Shown: piece after piece, positions 35,899-45,244 of the stretch
Layout of the letters: each line of letters begins with the position of its first letter
Numbering within the stretch: position 1 is the stretch's first letter
Assembly: GCA_902783255.1 (NCBI GenBank)
Contig: CACZQB010000024.1
Location: 1-64,000 of the forward strand
Direction of reading: 5' to 3'
DNA: 64,000 nt
Source of the DNA: Oscillospiraceae bacterium
Lineage (GTDB): Bacteria; Bacillota; Clostridia; Oscillospirales; UBA644
Made by a program: the position numbers and the translations under genes
Notes under the pieces: model-generated
Told to the model about the DNA's origin: nothing
Seen by the model: only the letters and a program-made list of their open reading frames with translations
Database searches by the model: none

Positions 35899-38037
35899 AT
35901 GAAACATTTAAAAAGAATTGCAGTGACGGTTCTCTCACTGTTGATCATAACAGGTATATGCGCTTGCGGGTCGCCCGCCGGCAGTAATTCGGGAGAGGAT
36001 ATATCATACGATACTCAGGTAATTATATCTGACAAAACCGAAAACGAGAAAACGGAAGACAGTGTGACCGAAATGCAGCCTGAAAATGTTGAGACAGAAA
36101 CTGAATACAGTACAGATATATCGCAGACCGGTCATTCTGAAGTAACAGACGAGATCGAAAATGAAGTCAGCAGTTCGTTCAATGTATCGGAAGAAGATGA
36201 AAATTCTTCTGAAAACACTTCCGGAAGCAATAACGGTGAAAATGGATTACAACAAGATGAGACTACTATAAATTCGTCGGATACAACGGGTGAACCGGCA
36301 GATTTCGCGGACAGTGATCAGGTGAATGATACGGAAGGAAATGTCATCTCCGAAAATACGGAAGAAATCAGCATTGAAGAAAACGGCACTGTCGGTGAAG
36401 ATAAAGCTGACAATACTTCCGAAACAACGGAAAACAGCGTTACAATTTCCGAAAAGGAAGTCGGGGACGGAAATTTCAAAATTGCTACTTCCGACGGCGC
36501 CGTATCTAAAAACGAAAGCACATACACGATAACATCGCAAGGAACATATATCTTGAGCGGCAACCTGACGGACGGACAGATAGTGATAAATGCAGGTGAT
36601 GACGATGAAATAGAGATCGATCTTGACGGCGTAGATATTTCCTGTTCATACGATTCCCCTATTTACGCTGTAAACGCCGACAAGGTGAAGATCAAGGCAA
36701 TTGAGGGAACGACAAACAGCGTTTCGGATCTTCGCAGTTATTCCGCAGGAGAAGATGATACGGAAGGCTCAGCCGCGATATACGCACTGTGCGATATGAA
36801 TCTGATCGGTGCCGGAACTCTTGATGTTATTGCACAAAATTACAATAACGGCATTCAAACAAAAGACGACCTTAAAATAAAGAATATTTCCCTTACGGTA
36901 ACAGCGCCGAACAATGCGTTGAAAGGGAATGATTCGGTAACGATCGAATCAGGCAAAATTACCGCTGTTTCAACCGGAGGGGATGCGATAAAAACAGACA
37001 ATTCCGATATTTCTTCAAAAGGAAATCAGAAAGGTACTGTTACAATAAGCGGAGGAACTGTAACTCTTACGGCAGCAGACGACGGTATAGATGCCACATA
37101 CGATATAGTGATCGGCGGAGGAGATATTGAGATAATAAAGGCTGGCGGAAAAGGAATTTGCGCAAACAATGCCGTAAATATTGAAAGCGGCACTTTGACC
37201 GTTAAATATTCCGCAGACGACGCTGTTCACGCAAATAATGATAATGCTCTGGAAAACGGGGAAACTCCTGAAGGGAATGTTACCATATTTGGCGGAACGA
37301 TCAATATTGTCAATACCGCAGACGACGGAATACACGCAGACGGAACGCTGCTTATTAAGGGCGGAGACATAAACATTGAAATGTCGCATGAAGGCTTGGA
37401 AGGTCATTATATTACGATCGAAGACGGCAATGTTTATGTTTACGCAGACGATGACGCACTGAATGCAACAAGCCTTTCGAACTGGAGCTCGGACGGAATG
37501 ATAACGATTTCGGGAGGTCATGTTGTTGCAGAGGTTTACGGCAGAGACGTTGACGGAATAGACAGCAACGGAAGCTACGTGCAAACAGGCGGATTTGTTG
37601 TGACATGCAATCCGAATTCCGATGGAAACGGCAATATGTCCGCATTGGATGTTGACGGTTCGATCGACATTACAGGCGGCATAATAGTTGCACTCGGCTC
37701 CGATCCCCAATTCTCAGGTATGGCAGGCTTCGGCGGCGGCATGGGCGGTTTTGGCAGTCAGGGAGGCGGTATGAACGGTCAAAGAGGCGGTATGGGAGGC
37801 TTAGGCGGCGGTATGGGCGGTTTTGGCGGTCATGGAGGCGGTATGGCAGGCTTCGGCGGCGGCATGGGAATTTCAACCTTGCCGACAGGATATGTTGCAT
37901 ATTCCTCAAGACTCCCTGCAGGACAGCATGCTTTTGTATACAATGGAGTCACATATGATTTTACCCTGAAAAACACTGTTTCAGGCGGTTGGATATGGGC
38001 TGAAGGAATAACAGACAGCAATTATTCCCTGAACTGA
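35899..38037 (+). CDS. Cthe_2159-like carbohydrate-binding beta-helix lipoprotein
   Basis: 712 residues. Lipobox GICAC, lipidated Cys23. Residues 24-190 are a low-complexity Glu/Ser/Thr/Asn-rich linker. From about residue 195 to 600 there are repeated beta-helix turns with GGTVTLTAADDGIDA, VNIESGTLTVKYSADDAVHA and GGTINIVNTADDGIHA, the repeat type of the carbohydrate-binding family that includes Clostridium thermocellum Cthe_2159 (binds cellulose and pectin). Residues 607-658 are a Gly/Met/Phe tract of GGGMGGFG units, followed by a conserved-looking end. Likely displayed outside on the membrane, with its linker crossing the wall. A weak promoter (TATAAT at 35862) precedes it. Confidence 0.82.
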   Translation: MKHLKRIAVTVLSLLIITGICACGSPAGSNSGEDISYDTQVIISDKTENEKTEDSVTEMQPENVETETEYSTDISQTGHSEVTDEIENEVSSSFNVSEEDENSSENTSGSNNGENGLQQDETTINSSDTTGEPADFADSDQVNDTEGNVISENTEEISIEENGTVGEDKADNTSETTENSVTISEKEVGDGNFKIATSDGAVSKNESTYTITSQGTYILSGNLTDGQIVINAGDDDEIEIDLDGVDISCSYDSPIYAVNADKVKIKAIEGTTNSVSDLRSYSAGEDDTEGSAAIYALCDMNLIGAGTLDVIAQNYNNGIQTKDDLKIKNISLTVTAPNNALKGNDSVTIESGKITAVSTGGDAIKTDNSDISSKGNQKGTVTISGGTVTLTAADDGIDATYDIVIGGGDIEIIKAGGKGICANNAVNIESGTLTVKYSADDAVHANNDNALENGETPEGNVTIFGGTINIVNTADDGIHADGTLLIKGGDINIEMSHEGLEGHYITIEDGNVYVYADDDALNATSLSNWSSDGMITISGGHVVAEVYGRDVDGIDSNGSYVQTGGFVVTCNPNSDGNGNMSALDVDGSIDITGGIIVALGSDPQFSGMAGFGGGMGGFGSQGGGMNGQRGGMGGLGGGMGGFGGHGGGMAGFGGGMGISTLPTGYVAYSSRLPAGQHAFVYNGVTYDFTLKNTVSGGWIWAEGITDSNYSLN

Positions 38038-38129
38038 TATTAACTGAAGAGTGTATCACAACGTCACATATTGTTAATAATTTCATGTTAATATAAAAAA
38101 AATGCGTCTTCTTACAAGGAGAATATGCT

Positions 38130-39437
38130 ATGTTCATTCAGGAAGGAAAAGAATTTGATGTAATCGTTGCAGGTGCTGGCTGCGCCGGTTTCTGCGCGGC
38201 GGTCCAGGCAGGCAGAAGCGGTTTGAAGGTAGGACTTTTTGAGCATTTTGCCATGCCCGGAGGCTCTCTTACCGTATTGGGAAGCAACTCGATAGATCAA
38301 TTCAATAATCCGCACAGACCGCAAGGGGAAAGAATGGTCATTTCGGGAATTGGTTGGGAATTTGTTAAAGAACTCGAAAAACGCGGCTTTGCCCAAATAC
38401 CCGATATGGATGCTCCCTACCGCGTTCACTGGCAATACGGAGTAAAAGTAAATCCTATAGCCGCAGCGCAGTGCATGGATGATTTTCTTCTTGATGCAAA
38501 CGTATCGCTTTATTACAGACAGGGCGTTGTATCGATTGAAACAACAGACACGCCCGAAGGGACTCGAATAGATTCCGTGATCGTTACCACAAAAAAAGGA
38601 CTTGTAAGGCACAAAGCCCGGATGTTTATAGACTGCACAGGCGACGGTGATATTTGCGCGTGGGCAGGAGCCGAATATGACGTGCCTCAAGATATTCAGC
38701 CGGGGACTCTCCGTCTTTACCCTATCGGCGCAGATACCGATGCTTCAGTGTTTGATAAAACGAACAGGGACTGGGGTAAAGCGGTCAAAGATGATCCCGG
38801 ATTAAGAGAAATGCTATGCTCGGGAAACTTTGACAGTCTTCTTAAAGCAAGAGGTGACAACACAAATCATATATGCGGTCTGAATACCTCAGACAGCGAA
38901 AGCCGCAGTGAAACAGAGATAGTTTCAAGACGAAATCTTGTGAAAATGCTTTCGGTGATGAATAAAAGCGATGCCCCTATGGAAATAATAGGAACTGCTC
39001 CCGAATCGGCGCCGAGAGAGAGCAGACGAATTATCGGAGACGTTATAATGACAGCTGAAGATTATCTGCAAAAGCGTGTGTATAACGACGCCGTATGCTA
39101 CACTTACTGGTTTATAGATATTCATCGTGACGGCAAAGCTTCGGAAATCATATACCTCAAGGACGAAAAAACGCCGACGATCTCGCTCGGCGCAATGCGT
39201 CCAAAAGGATTGAAAAACATTTACGTCGCAGGACGCTGTGTTTCTGCGGACAGACGGTGCCTTTCGGCGATAAGAGTAAAAGCCTCGTGTATGGCAATGG
39301 GTCAGGCAGCGGGTGCAGCCGCAGTGATTGCAATAAAAAACAACACTGATAATACACGGTCAGTAGATGCAAACGAAGTAAAACAGTATCTTAAAGAACA
39401 AGGCGCTATTGTTCCGGAATACGACGAACAGATTTAA
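38130..39437 (+). CDS. FAD-dependent oxidoreductase (FAD_oxidored family)
   Basis: 435 residues. The FAD-binding motif VIVAGAGCAGFCAAVQAGRSG is split here as VIVAGAGCAGF then CAAVQAGRSG at residues 11-31; FIDCTGDGDICAWAGAEY near 170 and IYVAGRCVSADRRCLSAIRV near 370 are typical of this family of soluble flavoproteins often placed beside sugar-degradation genes. Substrate unknown. AAGGAG precedes the ATG. It may be cotranscribed with the beta-helix lipoprotein, 92 bases upstream, as no terminator or clear promoter is seen between. Confidence 0.82.
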   Translation: MFIQEGKEFDVIVAGAGCAGFCAAVQAGRSGLKVGLFEHFAMPGGSLTVLGSNSIDQFNNPHRPQGERMVISGIGWEFVKELEKRGFAQIPDMDAPYRVHWQYGVKVNPIAAAQCMDDFLLDANVSLYYRQGVVSIETTDTPEGTRIDSVIVTTKKGLVRHKARMFIDCTGDGDICAWAGAEYDVPQDIQPGTLRLYPIGADTDASVFDKTNRDWGKAVKDDPGLREMLCSGNFDSLLKARGDNTNHICGLNTSDSESRSETEIVSRRNLVKMLSVMNKSDAPMEIIGTAPESAPRESRRIIGDVIMTAEDYLQKRVYNDAVCYTYWFIDIHRDGKASEIIYLKDEKTPTISLGAMRPKGLKNIYVAGRCVSADRRCLSAIRVKASCMAMGQAAGAAAVIAIKNNTDNTRSVDANEVKQYLKEQGAIVPEYDEQI

Positions 39438-39500
39438 ATCTGTTTTCAGTCAAAAGACCATTATTAAAACTCAGTTATCAGGTTATAAATAACAAAAGAC

Positions 39501-39535
39501 CCTCGGCATTTCAAATATGCCGAGGATCATATTTT
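39501..39535. terminator. Bidirectional terminator between the flavoprotein and helicase genes
   Basis: CCTCGGCAT and ATGCCGAGG, perfect 9-bp stem with a 7-base loop, T-rich on both sides. Confidence 0.85.
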
Positions 39536-39569
39536 TACGGTATTTTACAAAAGCCAAACTGCTTTTGTT

Positions 39570-41804
39570 TTATATGAATTTTTTCCAGGTCAAAACACGG
39601 TCTTTCATGCCATTCAGATCAAGAACACCGTATGCGAATCCTTTTCTGATAAGTTCTGCAGGAAGATATTCGTCATATTTTTCGAATACGGGTATTTCAT
39701 TCGGATATACAAGAGTAAGCGGATCGAAATCCGCTGCCACCTCATTGCAAACGATTTCGTAAAATTCCGATTCGCTCGCCTGCATTGTAAACTGCATATA
39801 ATACGGCCGTGATGACTGCAAGCCTTTAAGTCCGAGCTTTTTTCCGCAGCGTATTTTCAGAAATCGTTCAAGAGCAAGGAAAGAATATGTTCCTATCCAC
39901 GGAAAAAGCGACCACATATTTCCGCCGAGATGAACAAGAGGACGGGAAGACATAAGAGATTTTTTAAATGTCTCTCTCGCATCAGCAAGACGGCATACCG
40001 CATGAGGCATAAGATACGGATATATTGTGTTTTCGCACAAAACCTTATACATTCGTTCCAGAATATGAGTATGTATATCGCCCGCTACATCGCCGAAATA
40101 TGCAGGGACATTGCCTTTAACAAGCGTACAGAAAACTTCATGACGCTGATGATCGACTTCTTCTACGACCCATACGCGGCCTGCGATCGCTATTTTATCG
40201 CCCACAGGCGGCGGTTTTACAATCGTGCCGAGCTGTTCGGATCCCGAACGGACGGTATATTCAATATTTTCACGGAAAACGGCGTAAAACTTATAGTTAT
40301 TAACGATCCTTTCACCTGAAAGACCGAGAATCAGACCTCCGTTCTCGGTTTTATTGATGTGATCTGTTGATATAAGGTGCAAAAGAAGCTCTTTGTAATC
40401 TTCCTTACTGATATTGTCGAATGCAGACAGAGTTAAAACACGCGAAGCGAGCTCTGCAGGAGTCATTTCTCCGTGAGACGCAAGAGTGCTGAGCGTTTGA
40501 TGATAAAGAAGGCTGAACGGCATTCTGCCCATACGCGGAGGTTCTACAAAACGCTCTTCTATATAAAGCTGAACAAGGGAGATACCCTGAATAAGATACC
40601 AAGGGATACTATCCGGCAGCATGGCGCGAGCTTCCTGATGGTCTTCGCGCATTACAAACCACATTTCAGCAGGGTCTCCCCTTCTGCCTGTTCTGCCAAG
40701 ACGCTGCAAAAAGCCGGATACTGTGAACGGAGCGTCAATTTGAAAAGCTCGTTCAAGCCTGCCTATATCGATACCGAGTTCCAGCGTAGCGGTTGCACAG
40801 ACGGACATAAAAGAATCATCATCTTTCATTTCCTCTTCAGCGCTTTCACGGTAAGACGCGGAAAGATTGCCGTGATGTATGAGAAATCTGTCAGGCTCAC
40901 GGTTTGCCTCGCAATATTGTCTCAGCTGTTGGCAGACAGCCTCGCATTCCTCGCGTGAATTTGTGAAAACAAGACATTTCTTGCCCTTTGTGTGTTCAAA
41001 AATATACCCTATACCCGGATCGGCTGCAACAGGAGCGTCATCAGTAGGCTGTTCCGTATGCGGTGTTTCGGCCGGAACGATTTTTCCTTCATCTGCCTGA
41101 GGCGGGGTATTATAAAAATGCTCCATTGAAAGTCTCCATACTTCCTTGCCGCCGTCAAACCGGGGAATAAGCGTTTCCCGATCGCTGCCCGCAGATAAAA
41201 AGAGACCTGCGGTCTCGGGATCGCCGATCGTGGCGGAAAGCCCTATTCTTCTAGGGTTACATGAAGCGATCCTGCACAACCGCTCGATCAGACAGAATGT
41301 CTGAAGTCCCCGGTCCGCCCTGAGAAGAGAATGGATCTCATCAATAACAACAAATCGCAGGTCGCCGAAAAGCGACGGTATTTCCATGTGCTTGTTGATA
41401 AGTAGAGACTCAAGAGATTCGGGAGTAATCTGAATTATTCCGGACGGATTTTTCAGAAGTTTTCTTTTGGCTGACTGATTGGCGTCACCGTGCCAACGTG
41501 TGACCTGGATACCTTCTTCCTCACAAAGCTCCGTAAGTCTGCCGAATTGATCGTTAATAAGAGCTTTCAAGGGTGCGATATAGAGAACTCCGACTGTTTT
41601 TGAAGGATCCTCGGAAAGAAGAGTAAGAATCGGAAAAAAAGCTGCCTCCGTTTTTCCCGAAGCAGTGGACGCAGTGATCAATACGTTTTTATCAGTATTA
41701 AAAATCGCATCGCCTGCCGCATTCTGAACAGCGCGAAGACTTTTCCAGCCGGAGCGATATATATAGTCCTGAATAAACGGAGAATAACGTTCGAATACAT
41801 TCAT
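39570..41804 (-). CDS. BrxHI/Lhr-like superfamily II helicase
   Basis: 744 residues. Walker A TASTASGKT at 44-52, DEIH at 155-158, SAT at 190-192, and RLGRTGRRGDP (motif VI) near residue 365 define a DEAD/DEAH helicase. The core is followed by a winged-helix and Lhr-type C-terminal region. The closest named group is the Lhr-like helicase found with BrxD in BREX type 2-like loci (BrxHI). Its ATG overlaps the stop of the ATPase gene by 4 bases. Expected role: ATP-driven nucleic acid remodelling within the three-gene system. No PglX, PglZ or BrxC gene is present. Confidence 0.85.
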   Translation of the reverse strand: MNVFERYSPFIQDYIYRSGWKSLRAVQNAAGDAIFNTDKNVLITASTASGKTEAAFFPILTLLSEDPSKTVGVLYIAPLKALINDQFGRLTELCEEEGIQVTRWHGDANQSAKRKLLKNPSGIIQITPESLESLLINKHMEIPSLFGDLRFVVIDEIHSLLRADRGLQTFCLIERLCRIASCNPRRIGLSATIGDPETAGLFLSAGSDRETLIPRFDGGKEVWRLSMEHFYNTPPQADEGKIVPAETPHTEQPTDDAPVAADPGIGYIFEHTKGKKCLVFTNSREECEAVCQQLRQYCEANREPDRFLIHHGNLSASYRESAEEEMKDDDSFMSVCATATLELGIDIGRLERAFQIDAPFTVSGFLQRLGRTGRRGDPAEMWFVMREDHQEARAMLPDSIPWYLIQGISLVQLYIEERFVEPPRMGRMPFSLLYHQTLSTLASHGEMTPAELASRVLTLSAFDNISKEDYKELLLHLISTDHINKTENGGLILGLSGERIVNNYKFYAVFRENIEYTVRSGSEQLGTIVKPPPVGDKIAIAGRVWVVEEVDHQRHEVFCTLVKGNVPAYFGDVAGDIHTHILERMYKVLCENTIYPYLMPHAVCRLADARETFKKSLMSSRPLVHLGGNMWSLFPWIGTYSFLALERFLKIRCGKKLGLKGLQSSRPYYMQFTMQASESEFYEIVCNEVAADFDPLTLVYPNEIPVFEKYDEYLPAELIRKGFAYGVLDLNGMKDRVLTWKKFI

Positions 41805-43129
41805 AATGTAAACTCCACATAACCATCATTTGCTTCGTCTGATACTGCCTCAGATTGAGCGTAAGAAAACTCATCCGATTCAAGAAGCGATGCGATATTC
41901 GTTTCGGGATGCTGAAACATAATATCCAAAAGTTCGATAAAATCGCGAATCACTTCACGTGGCGTAATGTTTATATCGGCTCCGATCCGTGAATACTCTG
42001 TTTTTATAAATCCTACGAGGTCATCGGTTTTGACTGTTGGTATATACCCGTAAAGGTCAGCATGCATCTGAGTAAGCTTTTCGCAAAGAACGAGCATTTC
42101 TTCCGCAGTCAGAGGTTCAAGACGTATAACAGGTGCAAGAAGATCTCTTGAACCGGGTTTTGAAAAACGCCCTTCCGCCAACCGTGAACGAAGCGCCTCG
42201 TAGCTGTAGATGCCCCTGCGTTTGTCTTCAAGAGCCTGTGGAGTCGAGCCCATAAGTATTCCGAGATATTTAGCTTTGCCCTGCAGAGTATCATTATACA
42301 TGGTAAGAAGTTTTTCGTAATTATACTGTCTTGTAACCTGATTGGGGATTTTGTATATATTTACGAGTTCATCGATCATTATAAACAGACCTGTATATCC
42401 CGCCATTCTGAAAAATGCGGCAAAAAGCTTCAGATAATCATACCAGTTTTCGTCATTGATAACTATATTTACGCCGAGCTCCTGCTTAGCCTCACTTTTA
42501 AGCGCGTACTCACCCCTGAACCATTTGACTACTTTTGATTTTGTCTCGTCGTCCCCGTTCAGATACGCACGGTAATACAACGATAAAAGTTCGGCAAATT
42601 CGAACCCGTGAACAAGTTCGCTGACTGACGATGTGACTGCAAAGATTTTTTTATCTGTTTTTTCCGCAAGAGCCGGATCAGAAAAAGACAAGCCTGTTTG
42701 CTGCATTGTTTCATTTTGAACAGCGCTTATCCAGCGATCAAGAACCAGAGTGAGGGCTCCGCCTTCAGGTTTTGTTTTTGTGGAAAGATTTGAAATCAGT
42801 TCACGGTATGTTGCCAGCCCCTGCCCTTTTGTGCCCTGCAAACGCCTTTCAGGAGACAGGTCCGCATCGGCAACGATAAAACCTCTGTCCATTACGTAAT
42901 TTCGGATTGTCTGCAAAAGAAAACTTTTTCCGCTTCCGTAACGACCGACGATAAAGCGAAAAGACGCGCCACCCTCGGAAATAATATCGACATCATGCAG
43001 CAGCGCCTCTATTTCGTTTTTACGCCCTACTGTGATATACGGCAAACCGATTCTCGGAACGACACCGCCTTTGAGGGAGTTAAGTACCGTTTGGGATATT
43101 CGTTTCGGTACTTTTTTTTGTTCATCCAT
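41801..43129 (-). CDS. BrxD-like ATP-binding protein (DUF2791)
   Basis: 442 residues. Walker A GRYGSGKS at residues 62-69, Walker B LFIMIDELVNI near 245, and an N-terminal ISQTVLNSLKGGVVPRIGLP block identify the BREX-type P-loop ATPase family (DUF2791). A C-terminal helical part ends with a short acidic tail. In BREX and related loci BrxD accompanies an Lhr-like helicase, as here. Start overlaps the TerB-protein stop by one base (TAATG); stop overlaps the helicase start (ATGA). Both overlaps imply fixed stoichiometry within one complex. Confidence 0.87.
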   Translation of the reverse strand: MDEQKKVPKRISQTVLNSLKGGVVPRIGLPYITVGRKNEIEALLHDVDIISEGGASFRFIVGRYGSGKSFLLQTIRNYVMDRGFIVADADLSPERRLQGTKGQGLATYRELISNLSTKTKPEGGALTLVLDRWISAVQNETMQQTGLSFSDPALAEKTDKKIFAVTSSVSELVHGFEFAELLSLYYRAYLNGDDETKSKVVKWFRGEYALKSEAKQELGVNIVINDENWYDYLKLFAAFFRMAGYTGLFIMIDELVNIYKIPNQVTRQYNYEKLLTMYNDTLQGKAKYLGILMGSTPQALEDKRRGIYSYEALRSRLAEGRFSKPGSRDLLAPVIRLEPLTAEEMLVLCEKLTQMHADLYGYIPTVKTDDLVGFIKTEYSRIGADINITPREVIRDFIELLDIMFQHPETNIASLLESDEFSYAQSEAVSDEANDGYVEFTL

Positions 43130-44934
43130 TACTTATTTCCTCCGATAAGATGCTCAATATCTTCAATGTAATCCTCAACTATGGCAAGTTTGTTGTTTTC
43201 ACATAAAACAACAGTATCGCCTATTTCGTCATAAAGCGCTTCATTGATATGATCAGCAGCAAGTGAAGGCATTATATGCGAACTTTCCAGAATATCCGAT
43301 GCGTCCTTTCCCGAAACAAGAGCGTTGAGTATTTTCAGATGAAGATTATCAAGAAGCACGCTGTTTTGAAGATCAGATATTTCCTCTTTCTGCTCATCGA
43401 TGAATTCTTCATTATCTTCTTCTACAATAAGGCTGTTTCGTGTGTCTTCGGCTTCGGTCCGTATCTTTTCAAGATCTGCAATGCTGATTGTGATTTTTGT
43501 TTTTTTCGCTTCTTCGATCGACTTTTTATCACACTGTATGGCGGCATTGATAAAAGGGATAGCCCATTCGGCTGACGGATTTTCCTTAAGATATTTTCCC
43601 GTTTTCAGATAACGGCGGAAAAGCGCGTCTGCTTCATGAAGGAATCCTTTCAGTAACTCACGGTCAAAACACTGTTTTTCATACGATGTTACAGTCCATA
43701 TACCGTTCTTACATCTGTAATATCTGCAATCGTTGAGAATATAGTCGCAGTTGCGTGATCGTGTTTCGTAATAAACGGCATTTGCAAGCGGATACCATCG
43801 GCGTGTTGTTTTTTTGCCAAAACATTGCTGAAAAAGAGCTTTTTCTTCTTTTTTATATGAAAGAGCGGATTTCCATGCCTGTGCAAACATCATTTTTCCG
43901 CGATCGGGATAAGTTTTGATCACAGGAGAATCACCGGTTTTTCTTCCGCCTAAGAAAACAAGGGCGTCATAAACATCTTCATACCGGTAATTATCAGGTT
44001 TTTTCAGTACGGATAAAGCATTCTCTCTTTTTACTGCCTCCGGCTCAGATAAATCAAGAGTTATTTCTTGCGGAAGGTTGTTTATGACTGCGTATTCAAA
44101 CATCCAGCGCTGAAGATTGTTTCGCATTTTTATGTCGCCGAGTCCCGAATCAATGTAACCTGATTCAAATGATTTCAGTTTTTCGATCGATTTCTCCGGA
44201 GAATCGACACCCGCACCGTTCAGAAGTTCATATATGTATATGTAAGCGGCAGATGTCGGAATATGCTGAAAAACGCCTTTTCTTATCTGAGTGCGCCATG
44301 TAAAATATCCGCGCAGCTGATTTGTGGTAAGTTCATGATATGTCGGGAAATAGCATAAGAAATCACCCGACCACGGAAAATCGTCTTCATAGTCACTCAT
44401 AAACATCGCCTGAGTGTAAAAATTCTTTGCTCTTGCTGCAAAAGATTCTCTTCCGTATTCATAAAGATGTTTCATCTCACGTATACGTTCGGGCGCCTGG
44501 TCAGACTTTGGCTTGTAGCTGCTGTTCGAAAAGGGAATTTCGGTATCGCGGTAGACTGAATTTTTTTTAGGAAGATCTGACGCGAGAGTTATCTTAAATC
44601 CGCTCGGAGAACCCTGTTTGACCGCTTTGTCGAAAAGGGCAAAAACAACTTCGGGCTCGGTATCGTTATTAAAAAGAATACCTGTCCATTTCCCGCTGTG
44701 CATACGCAGCGGTGAAGAGATATAGCTTCGAGACGGGATATCCCCGCTGCATTTTATATCGCAGCACTCGATCTCCTCACCTATATCGCCGTTCCACTGT
44801 CTCATAAGAAGAGCGACCCATTTTCCAGTTTCAGGATGGCACAGTACGGAGAAGCCCGGAAAATCCGGCCACTTGAACTGTTCAATGATATTGTATTTTT
44901 TTTCGGCAAACGCAGTCAGATCTGAGATAGTCAC
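43129..44934 (-). CDS. TerB_N/TerB_C protein with MmcQ/YjbR-like N-terminus
   Basis: 601 residues from a GTG start with GGGAGG upstream. Residues 1-115 look like the MmcQ/YjbR fold (HPETGKWVALLM, then KWTGILFN and PEVVFALFDKA). Residues 150-280 match TerB_N: FYTQAMFMSDYEDDFPWSG, YFPTYHELTTNQLRGYFTWR, YIYIYELLNGAG. Residues from about 475 match TerB_C. TerB_N/TerB_C proteins belong to the Ter-linked stress and DNA-processing systems described by Anantharaman and Aravind, where they associate with helicases and ATPases. It heads the operon and is probably its sensor or scaffold. No classical TerD/TerC genes are nearby. Confidence 0.83.
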   Translation of the reverse strand: MTISDLTAFAEKKYNIIEQFKWPDFPGFSVLCHPETGKWVALLMRQWNGDIGEEIECCDIKCSGDIPSRSYISSPLRMHSGKWTGILFNNDTEPEVVFALFDKAVKQGSPSGFKITLASDLPKKNSVYRDTEIPFSNSSYKPKSDQAPERIREMKHLYEYGRESFAARAKNFYTQAMFMSDYEDDFPWSGDFLCYFPTYHELTTNQLRGYFTWRTQIRKGVFQHIPTSAAYIYIYELLNGAGVDSPEKSIEKLKSFESGYIDSGLGDIKMRNNLQRWMFEYAVINNLPQEITLDLSEPEAVKRENALSVLKKPDNYRYEDVYDALVFLGGRKTGDSPVIKTYPDRGKMMFAQAWKSALSYKKEEKALFQQCFGKKTTRRWYPLANAVYYETRSRNCDYILNDCRYYRCKNGIWTVTSYEKQCFDRELLKGFLHEADALFRRYLKTGKYLKENPSAEWAIPFINAAIQCDKKSIEEAKKTKITISIADLEKIRTEAEDTRNSLIVEEDNEEFIDEQKEEISDLQNSVLLDNLHLKILNALVSGKDASDILESSHIMPSLAADHINEALYDEIGDTVVLCENNKLAIVEDYIEDIEHLIGGNK

Positions 44935-44969
44935 AAAAGTCCTCCCTTCCTCAAAAACATCATATTATC

Positions 44970-44998
44970 ATTATACTTTAAACGAGCGAATTTGTCAA
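44970..44998 (-). promoter_or_regulatory. Promoter of the TerB-BrxD-helicase operon
   Basis: TTGACA, 17-bp spacer, TATAAT on the reverse strand, about 35 bases before the GTG. A full consensus suggests steady expression. No operator repeat is seen. Confidence 0.82.
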
Positions 44999-45115
44999 GA
45001 AAATATTCGGAATGTCAGAAAGAGTATTAAAAAAACGATCAGTTTTTCCTGCGTAATTGTGGAATGTCTTAATAGAAAAAACGCAAATTTGTAAGCGAAA
45101 AATCAGTTTTTTGTA

Positions 45116-45144
45116 TTGACATCAGATCGGTTTTGTAATATAAT
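45116..45144 (+). promoter_or_regulatory. Promoter of the SLC13/ArsB-type permease
   Basis: TTGACA, 17-bp spacer, TATAAT, leaving a leader of about 95 bases. Between this and the divergent TerB promoter I see nothing. Confidence 0.8.
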
Positions 45145-45244
45145 ACGCTATTGTGCGGACTGACGGCAAATGCATATTATTTTATCTGATACCTGCTGCA
45201 AAATTGTTTTTAATGTTTAAGGATATAATTCTAAGAGGTTTATT

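Noticed and set aside
37015..37710. Reverse 231-codon open frame
   Set aside because: Shadow of the repetitive beta-helix lipoprotein gene; composition follows its repeats.
37719..37872. Regular short DNA repeats considered as a CRISPR array
   Set aside because: The repeats are in-frame glycine codons without unique spacers or cas genes.
39570..44934. Complete BREX system
   Set aside because: Only BrxD- and BrxHI-like genes are present; PglX, PglZ, BrxC, BrxA and BrxB are absent from the window.
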